DNA of 64,000 nt. Source: Sequoia sempervirens (lineage: Eukaryota; Streptophyta; Pinopsida; Cupressales; Cupressaceae). Both the position numbers and the translations under genes were made by a program. Location: the NCBI GenBank assembly GCA_007258455.2, contig VDFB02000003.1:42597986-42661985 (forward strand), written 5' to 3'. Below are positions 33,955 to 45,318 of this stretch, in pieces (position 1 is the stretch's first letter; each line of letters starts with the position of its first letter). The notes below the pieces were generated by a model. The model did not search any database. It had not been told where the DNA came from and saw only the letters and a list, made by a program, of their open reading frames with translations.

Positions 33955-35297
33955 TTACCCCTGTCCAGTACTTGAACCTTGGTTTTTCGTTTTCGATTGC
34001 TCACTTGAGGTGGTCTTGATTGAGGTTGATGGTAGCATGGAAGGGTCAACATATGAGAATGAATGGAAGATTATGTTGTTGCTAGGTATGCGTTGGATCT
34101 TAATACACTTTTCTTCTAACTTTTCACAAAAGTGGAAAGGTTCAGGATCGGCATATAAGGTCACCTCTTTTCCTTCGTGGAGAAACTCTAGGCATTGTTG
34201 GAAATTGGAAGGGACTTCTTGTAATTCGTGAATCCAAGGGCATCCCAGGATTAGGTTATATGGAAATTCAAGGTCAAGTACTTGACATGTGGTTTCCATG
34301 GTGGTTGGCTCTATCTGTACTGGTAGCCTAATTGTTCCTTCAAAATTCCTTTCAAGGTCATCTTAGGCCCTTATAGTAATGCTCCTTGCTTTATCTATCA
34401 CATCATCAGAATACCCCAATTGATTGATGAACTTCAAGGTACAAATGTTTATACCTGCGCCATTATCTGTCAACACTCTCTTTACCATGTTCTTGTGGAC
34501 ACCAACCTCTATGTAGAGGGCTTGGTTGTGAAAGGACTTTAGTGGAAGGTCTTTCTCGAAAAAGACTAAATGATTGTTGGTCGTGAATTTACCAACCATG
34601 GATAGGAATTGATTTGGATTGAGGTTGTTAGGGATAAATTCTTTTTCTAGTATTTCCCTATGTGTAGGTGATAGTTTTAACAACTCTAGGATTGAGATTA
34701 GGGCAGGAGTTTTCTTCAACTGTTCCACAATCTTGTAGTCATTTGATGACTTAATTGTGAGTTTGGGTGGGGCTCCTTGTATTGTAACTCTCCCTCAACG
34801 GATAGTTACATTGTAGTTGTTGTCTCCACCTCGTATAGTCACTATATTTTCCCTATTGTCATCAGCTTGAGAGAGGGATCCTAAAATTGTATCCTTGTAG
34901 GTATAGTTAGTGTTGTGGTAATCTTGTTCCTTTCCTTTGTCATTCCTTCTGGCATGGTTTTGGATCGGGTTCGAGTATATTTGAAGGTCCTTGTTCTCGA
35001 GATGATGTTCGACATCTACCTCTCCTTTGTCTATCAATTCTTGGATGAGTTGTTTGAGTCTCATGCAATTGTTGATCGTGTGTCCTTTGATCTTATGGAA
35101 TTTGCACAAGTCTTTCTCATTATACCATGGTGTCTTGAAACTAGGTTCCTCATAGATCGGGTGATCATTCACCTTGATGAGGTTTTGGTGTACTAGTTTA
35201 CAAAAGACTATTTCAAGTGACTCTCCTAGTATCGTGAATTGCCTTTTGGGTTGATCGTATTGTCTATGTTGGCCTTCCTAACTCATTTGTTGGTTGA
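33955..35297 (-). pseudogene. Element B zinc knuckle and aspartic protease
   Basis: Immediately inside the left edge of element A the sense frame gives a Gln-rich run and PKRQFTILGESLE, then at 35,172-34,795 a variant knuckle CKFHKIKGHTINNC (C-x2-H in place of C-x2-C). The protease is at 34,728-34,363: KNMVKRVLTDNGAGINIC, with active-site D-N-G as in many Tat elements. In the next piece (34,299-33,955) is the second conserved block FPYNLILGCPWIHELQEVPS. A frameshift separates the two pieces near 34,340. This part joins in frame to gag at 51,626 when element A and one TSD copy are removed. Confidence 0.8.
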
Positions 35298-35302
35298 CTA
35301 CC
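35298..35302. repeat. Target-site duplication of element A (left)
   Basis: ctacc, repeated at 51,621-51,625. Confidence 0.9.
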
Positions 35303-35767
35303 TGTAGTGTCAAAAAAAGGATCCTTTGACATTTTTTGTACTCATTTGGGTCCTCCTTGTGGATTTTGGATTAATGTTGCCTTGATTTAGTGTTTTAATG
35401 TGGATAACACATTCACATTAGGTCTTGGGCCCTTGTGAACTAATGGAATTGAATGGTTCCTTGCAAAAGTGTTGTGAAGTGTTGCGACACACTTTCACAC
35501 TTTTCTAGGGTTTTATCAACCTAAACATAATTTCAATCATAATTAATCTTAACCTTGCCTTATTTGGAGTGTTGTAAAGTGTTGTAACACACTTTCACAT
35601 TCCTCTAGGCTTTTCATTAACAATTTGGCTTTCTTATACTTTAATTGGCCCTATTTTGCTTCCACAAGCCTCATTTATTGCATCTTTTTTAGGATAATCC
35701 TGACTCCAATCAATAACCAATCATAATTCAGGTGTTCCTAGCTTGTGTGGCCTAGATTTAGTGTCTA

Positions 35768-35799
35768 GGACTCATTCAACACCTTGGGCGAATGAGTCC
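35768..35799. repeat. Hairpin module 1, element A 5' LTR (decayed)
   Basis: Arms ggactcattc / gaatgagtcc pair for 10 bp. Three mismatches break the longer stem seen in the 3' LTR copy (50,183-50,218). Confidence 0.7.
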
Positions 35800-35881
35800 C
35801 ACCTAGGTCTTTTTGGCCCCGATGCAGGTTTCACACATTTCTAGACACTTTTGTTTTTTGGTCCCACACATTATGTGTGAT

Positions 35882-35915
35882 GGGACTCATTTTCCACCTT
35901 GGGTGAATGAGTCCC
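35882..35915. repeat. Hairpin module 2, element A 5' LTR
   Basis: gggactcattttcc / ggtgaatgagtccc, 14-base arms with one mismatch and one G-T pair. Counterpart of the perfect copy at 50,297-50,334. Confidence 0.75.
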
Positions 35916-36702
35916 GTGTGACCAAAATTCAAATTTAATTCAAAATTTTGGTGGGATTTTATTCTCCTAGATCATATGTTAGCTTGTAGTGTTGTAATTT
36001 CAGGAATTCTTGCATAATTAAGTATAAATACAAGGTTCTTTCACTCATATTCAACACCTAGCAAATTTTACAAGCATTCAAGAGTTCACAAGAGTGTTTG
36101 AGAATCCAAGGAATTTCAAGAGAAAATTATCAAGCATTCTAGAGCATCTTTCAAGTGCCATTCATCATGTCAAAGGTTGTTTGCATCATGTTGTTTTAGA
36201 GCTAACAATTGTGATGTAGGGTTTTGTGATTCAAGTAAGAGCTTCATTCAAGATCTATCAACATCAAGCAAGAGTCAAGAACCACATCTATTGGAGCCAT
36301 CACTTACACGTTTGTAGCCTCTTATTGCAATGTTTTAGTGAGTTGCAACATTGTCTTTTTTTCATTCATCATTCTCCTTTCATATTTTCTTTTATTTTAA
36401 GGTGTAATTACCAACAAGGGGTTTGACCAAGGCAAACCCCTATTCACTAACCCCCAAAACATTTTCCCCTCTTCTTGTGTGTGCTTTGCAAAGATAAGTT
36501 GTAGATTTTCCAAGAAGCAAAGGTGGAGAAAAGTTTTCAAGTTCCTAAAAGTTGTCAAAGTTGTAAACAAGCCTTGGAGAATCTTAGAGAAGGTCTACAG
36601 CCTAAGTTTTGCAGTTTCGGTCCTAGATTTGAATTAGGAACAAAAAAGTAGACTGAGAGCTATAGAATCTAGTTTTTAACTCCCAGAAATCCAAAAGTGG
36701 AT

Positions 36703-36855
36703 TGATTAACCACTACTGGAAAATGAGTCCCACTGTACCTTTCTTTCAGGGATTTTTGCATATCTGAGTACCCATTTGTCTGAAACCTGTTCTGCCACAG
36801 TTTATCTAAAACTAGATTGATTCACCCAGCTTGGCATATGAGTCCCAGTTAGCAT
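36703..36855. repeat. Hairpin modules 3 and 4, element A 5' LTR (decayed)
   Basis: Near 36,703-36,733 (gattaacc...aaaatgagtccc) and 36,822-36,855 (gattcaccc...atatgagtccc) the same module recurs downstream of the TATA box with weaker pairing. Confidence 0.55.
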
Positions 36856-37218
36856 CAACAACGGATTTTTCAAGATTCCAAACCTCCATTCTGCCTCCTT
36901 TAGTTTCCCAAGTGCACATTTCCAGTTTCATTTTTTTTGGTTACATTTTACTTGCATTTCTAGGTCATTTAGCATTTGTTTGCATATCACACTGTGTTTT
37001 CAAACATTTTCTTTTCCATGTTTCTACTTGGTGGTGAACCCTTCATTAGACATTATCCCATTCCCTAGAATCTCCCCTTTTCTAGATTTCAATCTCCGTT
37101 GCATTGAAATCTCAATTGTTTTTTCTTGAGTGAAAGGTTGAAAATTGGTCTTTCTCCTTTTAGGTCTGAAACCCTAGAAGTGAAAGAAAGATTGCCCCAC
37201 CCAATTTTCTTCATTTCA

Positions 37219-37640
37219 TTTTGGTGAACCTGCATATAGAGCATCATATTTTTTATTTTGAGTGTATTTACATCCTAGATTTAGCTTGCATTAACATTGC
37301 ATTAGGTTTTGCATTGTTTAATTGCAATTCTAGGGTTTCAAAATTTGCATTAGTGAAAAGCTCATTTATCTTGCATTGTTGCATCTAATTTAATTAAAAT
37401 TTATTGAAAATTATGCATTTGCATCTCATATTTGCATCAAAAAATATAAAAAGCATAAAATTCAACTCAAAAATTTAGAAAATTTTCAAAAAAAATTAGT
37501 ACCTGGACTCATTTGCCACCTTGGGAAAATTAGTACCATTGCATTTACAATTTAGTTTTTGAGTTTCTACTTGATGTTTCTGCATTTCAGTTTTACTTTC
37601 TATAATCTTACTTAAAAGCAATTCATTCTAGTTAGCTTAC
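37219..37640 (+). other. Element A leader with putative PBS
   Basis: The LTR is followed by 'ttttggtgaacctgcat'. tggtgaacc is the candidate primer site, tRNA not identified. A fifth, weak copy of the inverted module (ggactcatttgcc...aaaattagtacc) lies at 37,503-37,537. Confidence 0.5.
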
Positions 37641-39581
37641 ATGGCATCTGCATTCACCCCTCACTTAGTAGCCTTTGCATGAGTGTTTGGTGTCCTATTG
37701 CTAATTCCTTAGTGAGAAGAAGTTTAAGACTCATGTCATCCCACGATAGCACAATCGTTGTGGATCTTGGGTTGTCTAGAGCTTCCACTCCTAGTATTGA
37801 CACTAGTACACTAGGCATGGATAACACCCCTAGCAACTCTTTTCCTTCAGATTGCATGCAAGTTGAAACAAGGAATGATAGCATCCCACAAGAAAACATA
37901 ATTCATATTCATGAGGATCTAGTAAACTTACAACATCAAATAAGCCTTGAAAACATTTCAACTACTGTAATTCCTACAATAGAAAATATTCACTGCATGC
38001 TTGAAAGGGACGATTGCCTTGGCCTCATAAAAAACATAATTCAAATCTTTGGTAAGCATCTTCCCTCAACCACTAGTTGTCCTTTACCCACAAATAGTGT
38101 TACAAGCCAAGGATGAACTCAAATTCCTCCTCCCGCAACCATAGCCTCAATAGCTACCTATACCACTCCCCAAGTCACAACAACAATACAACAAGTTAGT
38201 AATGTGATTCCTTCCCTAGGTATTCCTACTAGCATCCCTAATTCCTATGTGGCGTCGCAAGTTATATCTCCTACCTTACCATCTATAAGAATTCCATTCA
38301 CTTGTCCTACAAATACATACACTCCATCACCACTTTCATTTCCATCCAATAACACAAGCAATGACCCTTTCATAACACAACTATTCCAAACTGTTTCATC
38401 CCTTCAAAAGAAAATTTCTACCATCAACCAAAACCAAAATGGTCCACCTACATATTATGTCAAAAGCAGTCCATTGTCCTTGGAGATATTAAAAACACCA
38501 ATGCCACAAGGTGTAGAGGTGCCTAGATTTGAGAAGCATGGAGGGAAGGGAGATCCTTCTAACCATGTTAATGCCTACACTGCCTTATGTAGTGACTTTG
38601 TCCTTGACGATAAACTGTTAGGAAAACTTTTTCCTAGATCCTTGAAAGATACTTCCTTGGAATGGTTTTCTTCGTTATCAAACAATTCAATTCATTCATT
38701 CAATGAGCTTGTTGATGCATTTGTAAACCATTTCCAAGTTCATATGACTCCCAAGATGACCTTGGCCGATTTGATGAGATGCAAGCAAATAGAGGACAAA
38801 AAGATAACTGATTTTATCTCATACTATAAATCACTTTATTCTCAAATTGATGTTAAGGTTCTTGACCCACACCTTCAAAATATGTTCATAGAAAACTTAC
38901 AAATTAAAATTCAAGACAAGTTGACCATGATGAAATTCCCATCCTTTATGCACCTATGCACTGCCCTCCGCGATTATCAAAATTCAGTTAGTAGTAGAGA
39001 TACAAGGTCTGCTTCTAGCCGAAAGGAGAAATCCAAACTTGTAAACCAAAACAATTCCCAATCTTTTAGAAAACAAAATAAAGGCCCAAAGGGTTCCTTT
39101 AATTCAAACCTCCTCAACAAACAACTCAAAATGTCAACAACCAAGTAGTTGTTGTCAAAACCATGGTGCCCTTTAGTTATGACGATCCAAAAAGACAATT
39201 CACTTCCTTACCTGATACCCTTCATAACACAATGTCCCAATTGCTAGAACAACAAATGATTACCTTTCCACCTGTCAAAACCCTCGACTCTAATAAGCCT
39301 TTACCCTTGAGCTTCAAATCCAATGCTTATTGCCATTATCACCGACAAAATGGACATGGCACGAAACATTGCAAGCATCTTAAACATATTGTGCAAGACC
39401 TCATTGATTCTAGTTGTTTATCCATTGGAGGTGTTAGCAATCAGGGCAATAAGTTCGTTGCCCCTCCTAACCAAAATCTACAAATTTTTACCAACCCAAT
39501 GCCCAAACATAATGTTTCATTTGTCAAAGCCAGTGAAACTACAAAGAATGATGTGATGAATGTTGATACAAATGATGAAAA
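37641..39581 (+). pseudogene. Element A gag (first part, cut by Copia-2)
   Basis: Two candidate starts lie at 37,641 (MASAFTPHLVAFA, then a stop) and 37,679. From 37,679 one frame runs to 39,148 with a TGA at 38,114. The N-terminal third is Ser/Thr/Pro-rich. The capsid-type domain follows: VPRFEKHGGKGDPSNHVNAY, LGKLFPRSLKDTSLEWFSSL, FVNHFQVHMTPKMTLADLM. After a frameshift near 39,105 come PKRQFTSLPDT and a variant knuckle YCHYHRQNGHGTKHC with a helix HLKHIVQDLID, very like element B. Copia-2 cuts the frame at 39,581, 3' of the knuckle. Confidence 0.8.
39577..39581. repeat. Target-site duplication of Copia-2 (left)
   Basis: gaaaa; the right copy at 46,554-46,558 is taaaa (one mismatch). Confidence 0.55.
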
Positions 39582-40828
39582 TTTTGGATGTTGTGGTTGT
39601 GTTGATGATATGTGGTTGTCATTGATGTCAACACTATTAGCATTAATGCATTAGAAGCTGTATATGTCGAGGATATTGAGAAAATTGTAATTGAATGAGT
39701 TGCAGGTTGTTAGTGGTGAAGAGAAGTGAAGTTTGTTGGTGAGTTTAGTACGTTGATGATCAAAGGTTGTGGACTAAAGGTTTTTTTTTTTAGTATATCT
39801 AGTTTATCCACATCGAGTTTCAGAGATCCACATGAAGATTTGATCGAGTTATGAAGATTTGTATTCTGACAGTTTTTATGTTATCTTAGTTGGTGTTCCT
39901 AAATGAAGATGATGTGATTCTAGTAAGTTCAGTTATTGTGGATGATTCTTTGGTGATTCGTGATGTTTTTGTATGTTTCTAGATCATGCTCTATCTATGT
40001 TGCATGTTTGCATTGATCGTTGTGTTCCCTATTTGAGATTTTCTCTTGCGTGTTCATGTTTTTCATGTTCATGGTCGACAGGGTATTGTAGCATGTTGTG
40101 GATCTTCAAGGAATAATTTTTGAAGGTGGTTCATGTTTGAGAATGTTATTTTGGGTCTTCACTATGTTGTGGCCGACCTTGGTTGATTCGCATTGATAAT
40201 TGTTATTGTTTTGGGTTGATAGTTTATATTCATTTTATTATTTTGTTGAAGCCGACATGTAACGATGTAATTCCTAGTTGCAGATATATATAAGTGATTT
40301 TTTATTCCATTTGATGGTATGATGTGCACAAATAATGTTCTAAATCATTCGAAGGAAGATCAGAGTGTGAAAAAGAGTGAAGAAGAGTGAAGAAGATTGA
40401 AGAAGTGTTCATGTGCTTAACTGAAACTGTAATTAGGCATTAGCAGATGCTATTTTCTCAGTTCAAAATCATGCGGATGTAATCTGAATGTTTCTATAAG
40501 ACAATGTGTCTTTCTTTGGGTAGTAAGCCTTGTTGTAATTGAGCAATGAGCTCTAGGTAGTGTGCCTAAATGCATGTGCATTCCCAATTTATTATTCTTA
40601 TACTTTTAACAAGGTATAATCTTATGGACTGACCTCCACCATGGTTTTTCCCCTAACAGGGTTTCCACGTAAAAGAATCTTGGTGTTATGTGTGTTTCTG
40701 ATGCGTTGATGATTTTTGCTTTCATGGTTATTAATCAAATCTAAGAATAAGGGTTAGTAAGTTTAATAAGTTTTGAATTTTTGTGATAATTGATTCACCC
40801 CCCTCTTAGTTGTTTTCCTTGTGTTGCC
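39582..40828 (+). mobile_element. 5' LTR of Copia-2
   Basis: About 1,247 bp; TATA element tatatataag at 40,284-40,293. Its 3' end and the start of the PBS are deleted. Confidence 0.85.
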
Positions 40829-40842
40829 TCAGAGCAGGTTCC
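40829..40842 (+). promoter_or_regulatory. Remnant of the Copia-2 primer binding site
   Basis: tcagagcaggttcc is the inner part of the TGGTATCAGAGCAGG-type plant copia PBS; the first bases are missing. Confidence 0.65.
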
Positions 40843-40876
40843 TTGGAAGAAGTTTAATAGCTTAAGGTGATCTGGG

Positions 40877-41758
40877 ATGGTCACATACAAGAAGGATAGT
40901 CTGAGATTTGATGGAACAAATTATTCTCTGTGGAAGACTCGAATGGAGTGTCATCTGAGATGCATTAGTGAACCCTACTGGAGCATTACAAGTAATAGGT
41001 ATGTTATTCCATAGAATGTTCCTACTCCTACTACTGAGATTAGGGATGTTGAGTACAATATCAGGGCTAAGGAGGCATTGTTAAGTGCTTTGACTGATTA
41101 TGAGATGACAAATGTTATGGATCTAAAGACTGCTTATGAGATCTGGAAAAAGTTGGAAACTTTGTATGAAAGTGATGCTAATGTGAAGATTGTTAAGTTG
41201 CAAAGTCTAAAAGGGAAATATGAAATGTTGAGAATGGGTGATGATGAGAATATTACTACTTTCATGCAAAGAGTGAATGAACTTGTGTGTGGTATCAGAT
41301 GTGTTGGTGGGCAGTTGGAAGAATCAAAGATTGTTGCTAAAGTGCTTAGATCCTTTCCTGCTGCATACAAAGTCAAAGCTACAGCTATTGAAGAGCTCCG
41401 AACTATGACAAATGTAACCAGAGTTATGTTGATTGGTAAGCTTACTGCTTTTGAGTTGAGTGAATTTGGTGATGCTCTTCCTAAGACAAAATCTGCATTC
41501 AAGGCTACTACTTCTAGAAGAGATAAACAAATATATGATCTAAGTGAAAGTTCTTCTAGAAAGGTATTCAAGTATGAGGAAGAAATGAGAAAGATTGAAG
41601 AAGAAGAGACAGAATTGGATGAGCTTGAAGCACCAAATATTTTCAAAACGAAAGCCAGAGGAGAAGGTAAGTATAAAGGAAAGTTTCCTAATAAATGTTT
41701 TTCTTGTAATAAGATAGGTCATTTTGCATCAAGGTGTCTAGAAAGAGTTCCTAAGTGA
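40877..41758 (+). pseudogene. Copia-2 gag
   Basis: ATG 40,877 opens MVTYKKDSLRFDGTNYSLWK, in frame with the long run from 41,078; one TAG at about 41,013 interrupts it. The UBN2-type gag core reads IWKKLETLYESDANVKIVKL, LRMGDDENITTFMQRVNELV, KVLRSFPAAYKVKATAIEEL. The nucleocapsid knuckle CFSCNKIGHFASRC lies near 41,697-41,740, followed by a TGA at 41,756. About 293 codons, a normal copia gag length. Confidence 0.85.
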
Positions 41759-41812
41759 AGACCTAACAAGCCTAGATTTCAAAGAAAGTGTTATTATGTT
41801 GCTGATGAAGGT

Positions 41813-44800
41813 GTGATAGATGATGAATGGGTATTTATTGCTATCAAGGAAAATAGTATTGTGTCTACTGAATCTGCTAGTTGTACAAATGTGGAGAAAG
41901 CTCTAGCTGCTCGAGTTGAAGAGAGAGATGAATGGGTGATTGAAAATGGATGCTCTCATCACATGATAGATGATAAAAGTAAGTTTGTGAGCTTGGAAAA
42001 TTATGATGGTGGTGTTGTGAGATTTGGTTATGACAAAGCTGGTGTGATCCATAGCAGAGGATGCATTTCTCTTGATGGTAAGCATAATACTGATGATGTC
42101 CTATATGTGGAAGGTCTGAAGCATAATCTTTTAAGTGTTGGATAGATGGTTGAAAAGGGATACAATCTTCAATTCAAAGATGGAAAGTGCAGAATATTGG
42201 GGAGTTCCGAAAATGTGATTGCATCAGGTACAAAAACAAAAGGTAATATCTTTCACCTGAGTGCTACTAGTAAAAGTTGTTTGATTGCTCAAGTTGATGA
42301 AATTTGGTTGTGGCATAGGAGAATGTGTCATGTTAAATATGGCAATATTATCAAGATAAGTTCTACTAACGTTGTGAGAGATTCCTAAGTTGATGAAACC
42401 TACTAATGCTATATGCAAGGAATGTCAGTTAGGGAAGCAAACTAGAATTTCATTTTGGAGCAAACAACATAATTCAAATGAATTGTTGGAGCTTGTGCAT
42501 ACTGACTTATGTGGTCCTTCTAGAGTCAGAAGTTTACAAGGATACATGTATTTTATGTTACTCATTGATGATTATTCTAGAATGATGTGTGTTACTTTCT
42601 TAAGGGAGAAATCTGAAGCCCTAGAGAAGTTCAAGATTTTTAAGGCTGTGGTTGAGATAGAGATAGGTTTGAAGATTAAATGTTTGAGATCAGATAGAGG
42701 TGGTGAAATCACTTTCAGTGAGTTTAATTCTTTTTGTGAAGAACATGGAATAAAGAGACAATTATTTTCCCCGCGGACCTCTCAACAAAATAGAGTTGTG
42801 GAAAGGAAGAACATGACAATTCAAGATGCTGCTAGAACCATGATGTTGGAAGGAAATGTTCCTCATATCTATTGGAGAGAAGCTGTGAGTACTGTTGTTT
42901 ACACTCTCAATTGGGTACAAATCAAAGGTGATACTGGTAATACTCCTTTTGAGCTATGGTTTGGTCACAAGCCTACTGTTAGATACTTAAAAATATTTGG
43001 GAGTAAATGCTTTATCAGAAGAGATGAAGATATAGGAAATTTTGATGTTAGGAGTGATGAAGGAATCTTTCTTGGTTATTCTACTACAAGCAAGGCCTAT
43101 CGATGCTACAATAAGAGATTAAGGAAAATGGTTGAAAGTGCAAATGTCAAGGTTGATGAAGACATAGCTAGACCATCCAGAACCTGTGGATATGATTCAG
43201 ATGATCAGAATGATAGTTCAGGAAAGAAATTTCAGACTCAAAGTCAAGTTCAAATCATTCCGGTGAATCAAGAAGATCAAGAGGAAGGAGAAACTAGTGA
43301 AAGTGCAAAAGAGAGATCACAAGAGCCTGAAGTTCAAGAACATCCTAAGGCACCAAGGTATGTAAGATTAAATCATTTAGAAGATCAGATCATAGGTGAT
43401 AAGAACAAAGGTGTCCAGACTAGGAGAAAGATTGCAGAAGAATATTGTTTGATTTCAAAGACTAAGCCTAATAGTGTGAATAAAGCATGTAAAGATGAGC
43501 ATTGGGTTGAAGAAATGAAAGAGGAGTTACAAGAGATTGAGAAAAATGATACATGGATTCTTGTTCCTAGACCTAAGGACAAAAATGTAATTGGAACTAA
43601 ATGGGTCTTTAGAAACAAACTAAATGAGCAAGGTGAAGTTGTTAGAAACAAAGCAAGACTGGTGTGTAAGGGATATTCTCAGATGGAAGGAATTGACTTT
43701 GAAGAGACTTTTTCTCATGTTGCTAGGATTGAAGCTGTGAGATTATTTCTTTCTTATGTTGCTTACAAAAACTATAAGGTTTATCAGATGGATGTCAAGT
43801 CATCATTTCTAAATGGTGAATTGGAAGAAGAAGTGTATGTTGAGCAACCTGATGGATTTCAATTGACTGATCAAGGATACATGGTTTGTCGGTTGAAGAA
43901 ATCTTTGTATGGACTTAAGCAAGCCCCTAGAGCATGGTATACTAGATTGGACAAGTATTTGTTGAAGCTTGGATTTAACAAAGGTATTGTTGATAGCAAT
44001 CCGTATTTCAAGATTGATAATGATAAAGATTTGATTGTGGAAGTCTTTGTTGATGATATCATTTTTGGAGGAGATGATAGTTTGTGCATGAAATTTGTTG
44101 ATGAGATGCAAAGTGAGTTTGAGATGTCTATGATTGGAGAGATGAAATTATTTTTGGGATTGAGAATTACTTAGTTAGATAAAGGGATCTTTATATCTCA
44201 GTCCAAGTATGTGAAATAATTGTTGAAGAAATTTGGTATGGAAGATTCAAAGCCAGTTGGTACACCCATGGTGACCGGATGTAAGTTTACAATAGATGAT
44301 GATTCTCCAAAGGAAAATCAGACTAGATACATATCAATAATTAGTGGATTGCTTTATTTGAATCCAACTAGGCCTGATATCATGAATGTTGTATGTATTG
44401 TTGCAAGATTTCAAGCTGATCCTAAGGAATCTCATGTGACAGTTGTGAAGAGGATTTTTAGATACTTGAAGGGGAAAATTGATTTTTTCCTATGGTATCC
44501 TAAAGATGATGATCTTACTTTAAGTGCCTTTACTGATGTTGATTGGGTAGGAGATGTGAATAAAAATAAAAGTACTAGTGGTGGCTCATTTTTCTTGGGA
44601 AAGAAGTCGATTTCATGGTTAAGTAAGAAGCAAAATGCCATTTCTTTATCTACTGCAGAGGCAGAATACATTGTTGCTGCTAACAATTGTACTCAAGTAT
44701 TATGGATGAAGCAGATGTTGAAAGATATCAGAGTTGTGTATGGTGAGCCTATTGCTATATTCTATGATAATTCAAGTGCAATTAACATTTCTAAGAATCT

Positions 44801-44999
44801 GGTGTTGCATTCAAAGACCAAGCATATATCTATCAAGTTTCACTTTTTGAGAGAGAAGGTGAGTGAAAAGGAAGTCATATTGGAGTATGTGCCTACAAAG
44901 GAACAGATTGCAAACATCTTTACCAATTTGTTTCCTAAGGATACTTTTGAGTATTTCGGAGGGAAGTTAGGGGTGATTACCCCTCCTAATCAGAACTAA
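41813..44999 (+). pseudogene. Copia-2 pol: protease, integrase, RT, RNase H
   Basis: Protease: EWVIENGCSHHMIDDKSKFV, where D-S-G has become E-N-G. In-frame stop at 42,143; pre-integrase LWHRRMCHVKYGNI; one-base deletion near 42,380. Integrase: [53 protein letters not shown] (D-R-G for the usual D-N-G), [83 protein letters not shown]. Stops at 44,172 and 44,217. RNase H: FTDVDWVGDVNKNKSTSGGS, STAEAEYIVAANNC, FYDNSSAINISKN, ending TAA 44,997. Several stops are a base away from Gln or Glu codons. Confidence 0.9.
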
Positions 45000-45318
45000 G
45001 ATGCAGTGATTTGCATTAGTCCATGCATTTCACAGTCATATCTTGATCCAAATTGATGTTGTGGTGGATGCTACTCAGGGGGAGTAGTCAGATGTTTAGC
45101 TATGTGGTTCAAAGCTTGTGTGGTGAAAAGAGATCTTTGTCATTGATGTCAAATGGGGAGAAGAGTCATGTGAAAAACTATGAACTATGTGGGGAGAAGG
45201 GTCATGTGAAAGAATTGAGGAGAAAAGAGTCAAAACCTAAGGGGGAGTAAGTGCTATGAGAGTTGCGTTGATGATGTTTTTCACATCATGTGTTGCCATC
45301 AATGCCAAAGGGGGAGAT
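45000..45318 (+). other. Copia-2 3' spacer with repeated PPT-like motifs
   Basis: Noncoding. Three purine-rich tracts: cagggggagtag (45,076), aagggggagtaag (45,238) and the terminal aaagggggagat (45,307). A phrase 'ggggagaaggagtcatgtg'-like is duplicated near 45,160 and 45,192. Confidence 0.6.

Larger units (their letters stand above)
35303..37218 (+). mobile_element. 5' LTR of element A
   Basis: 1,916 bp. TATA box tataaataca at 36,023-36,032, so U3 is about 750 bp. Carries four copies of an inverted-repeat module (near 35,768, 35,882, 36,703 and 36,822), all imperfect here. Confidence 0.9.

Noticed and set aside
39582..39600. Placing the Copia-2 LTR start at 'tgttgtgg' (39,589)
   Set aside because: Aligning the 3' LTR and its PPT shows the homologous start seven bases earlier, and that choice also gives a near-perfect TSD.
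41134..41646. 170-codon minus-strand frame
   Set aside because: Antisense shadow of Copia-2 gag, Ser-rich because gag is Glu/Lys/Arg-rich.
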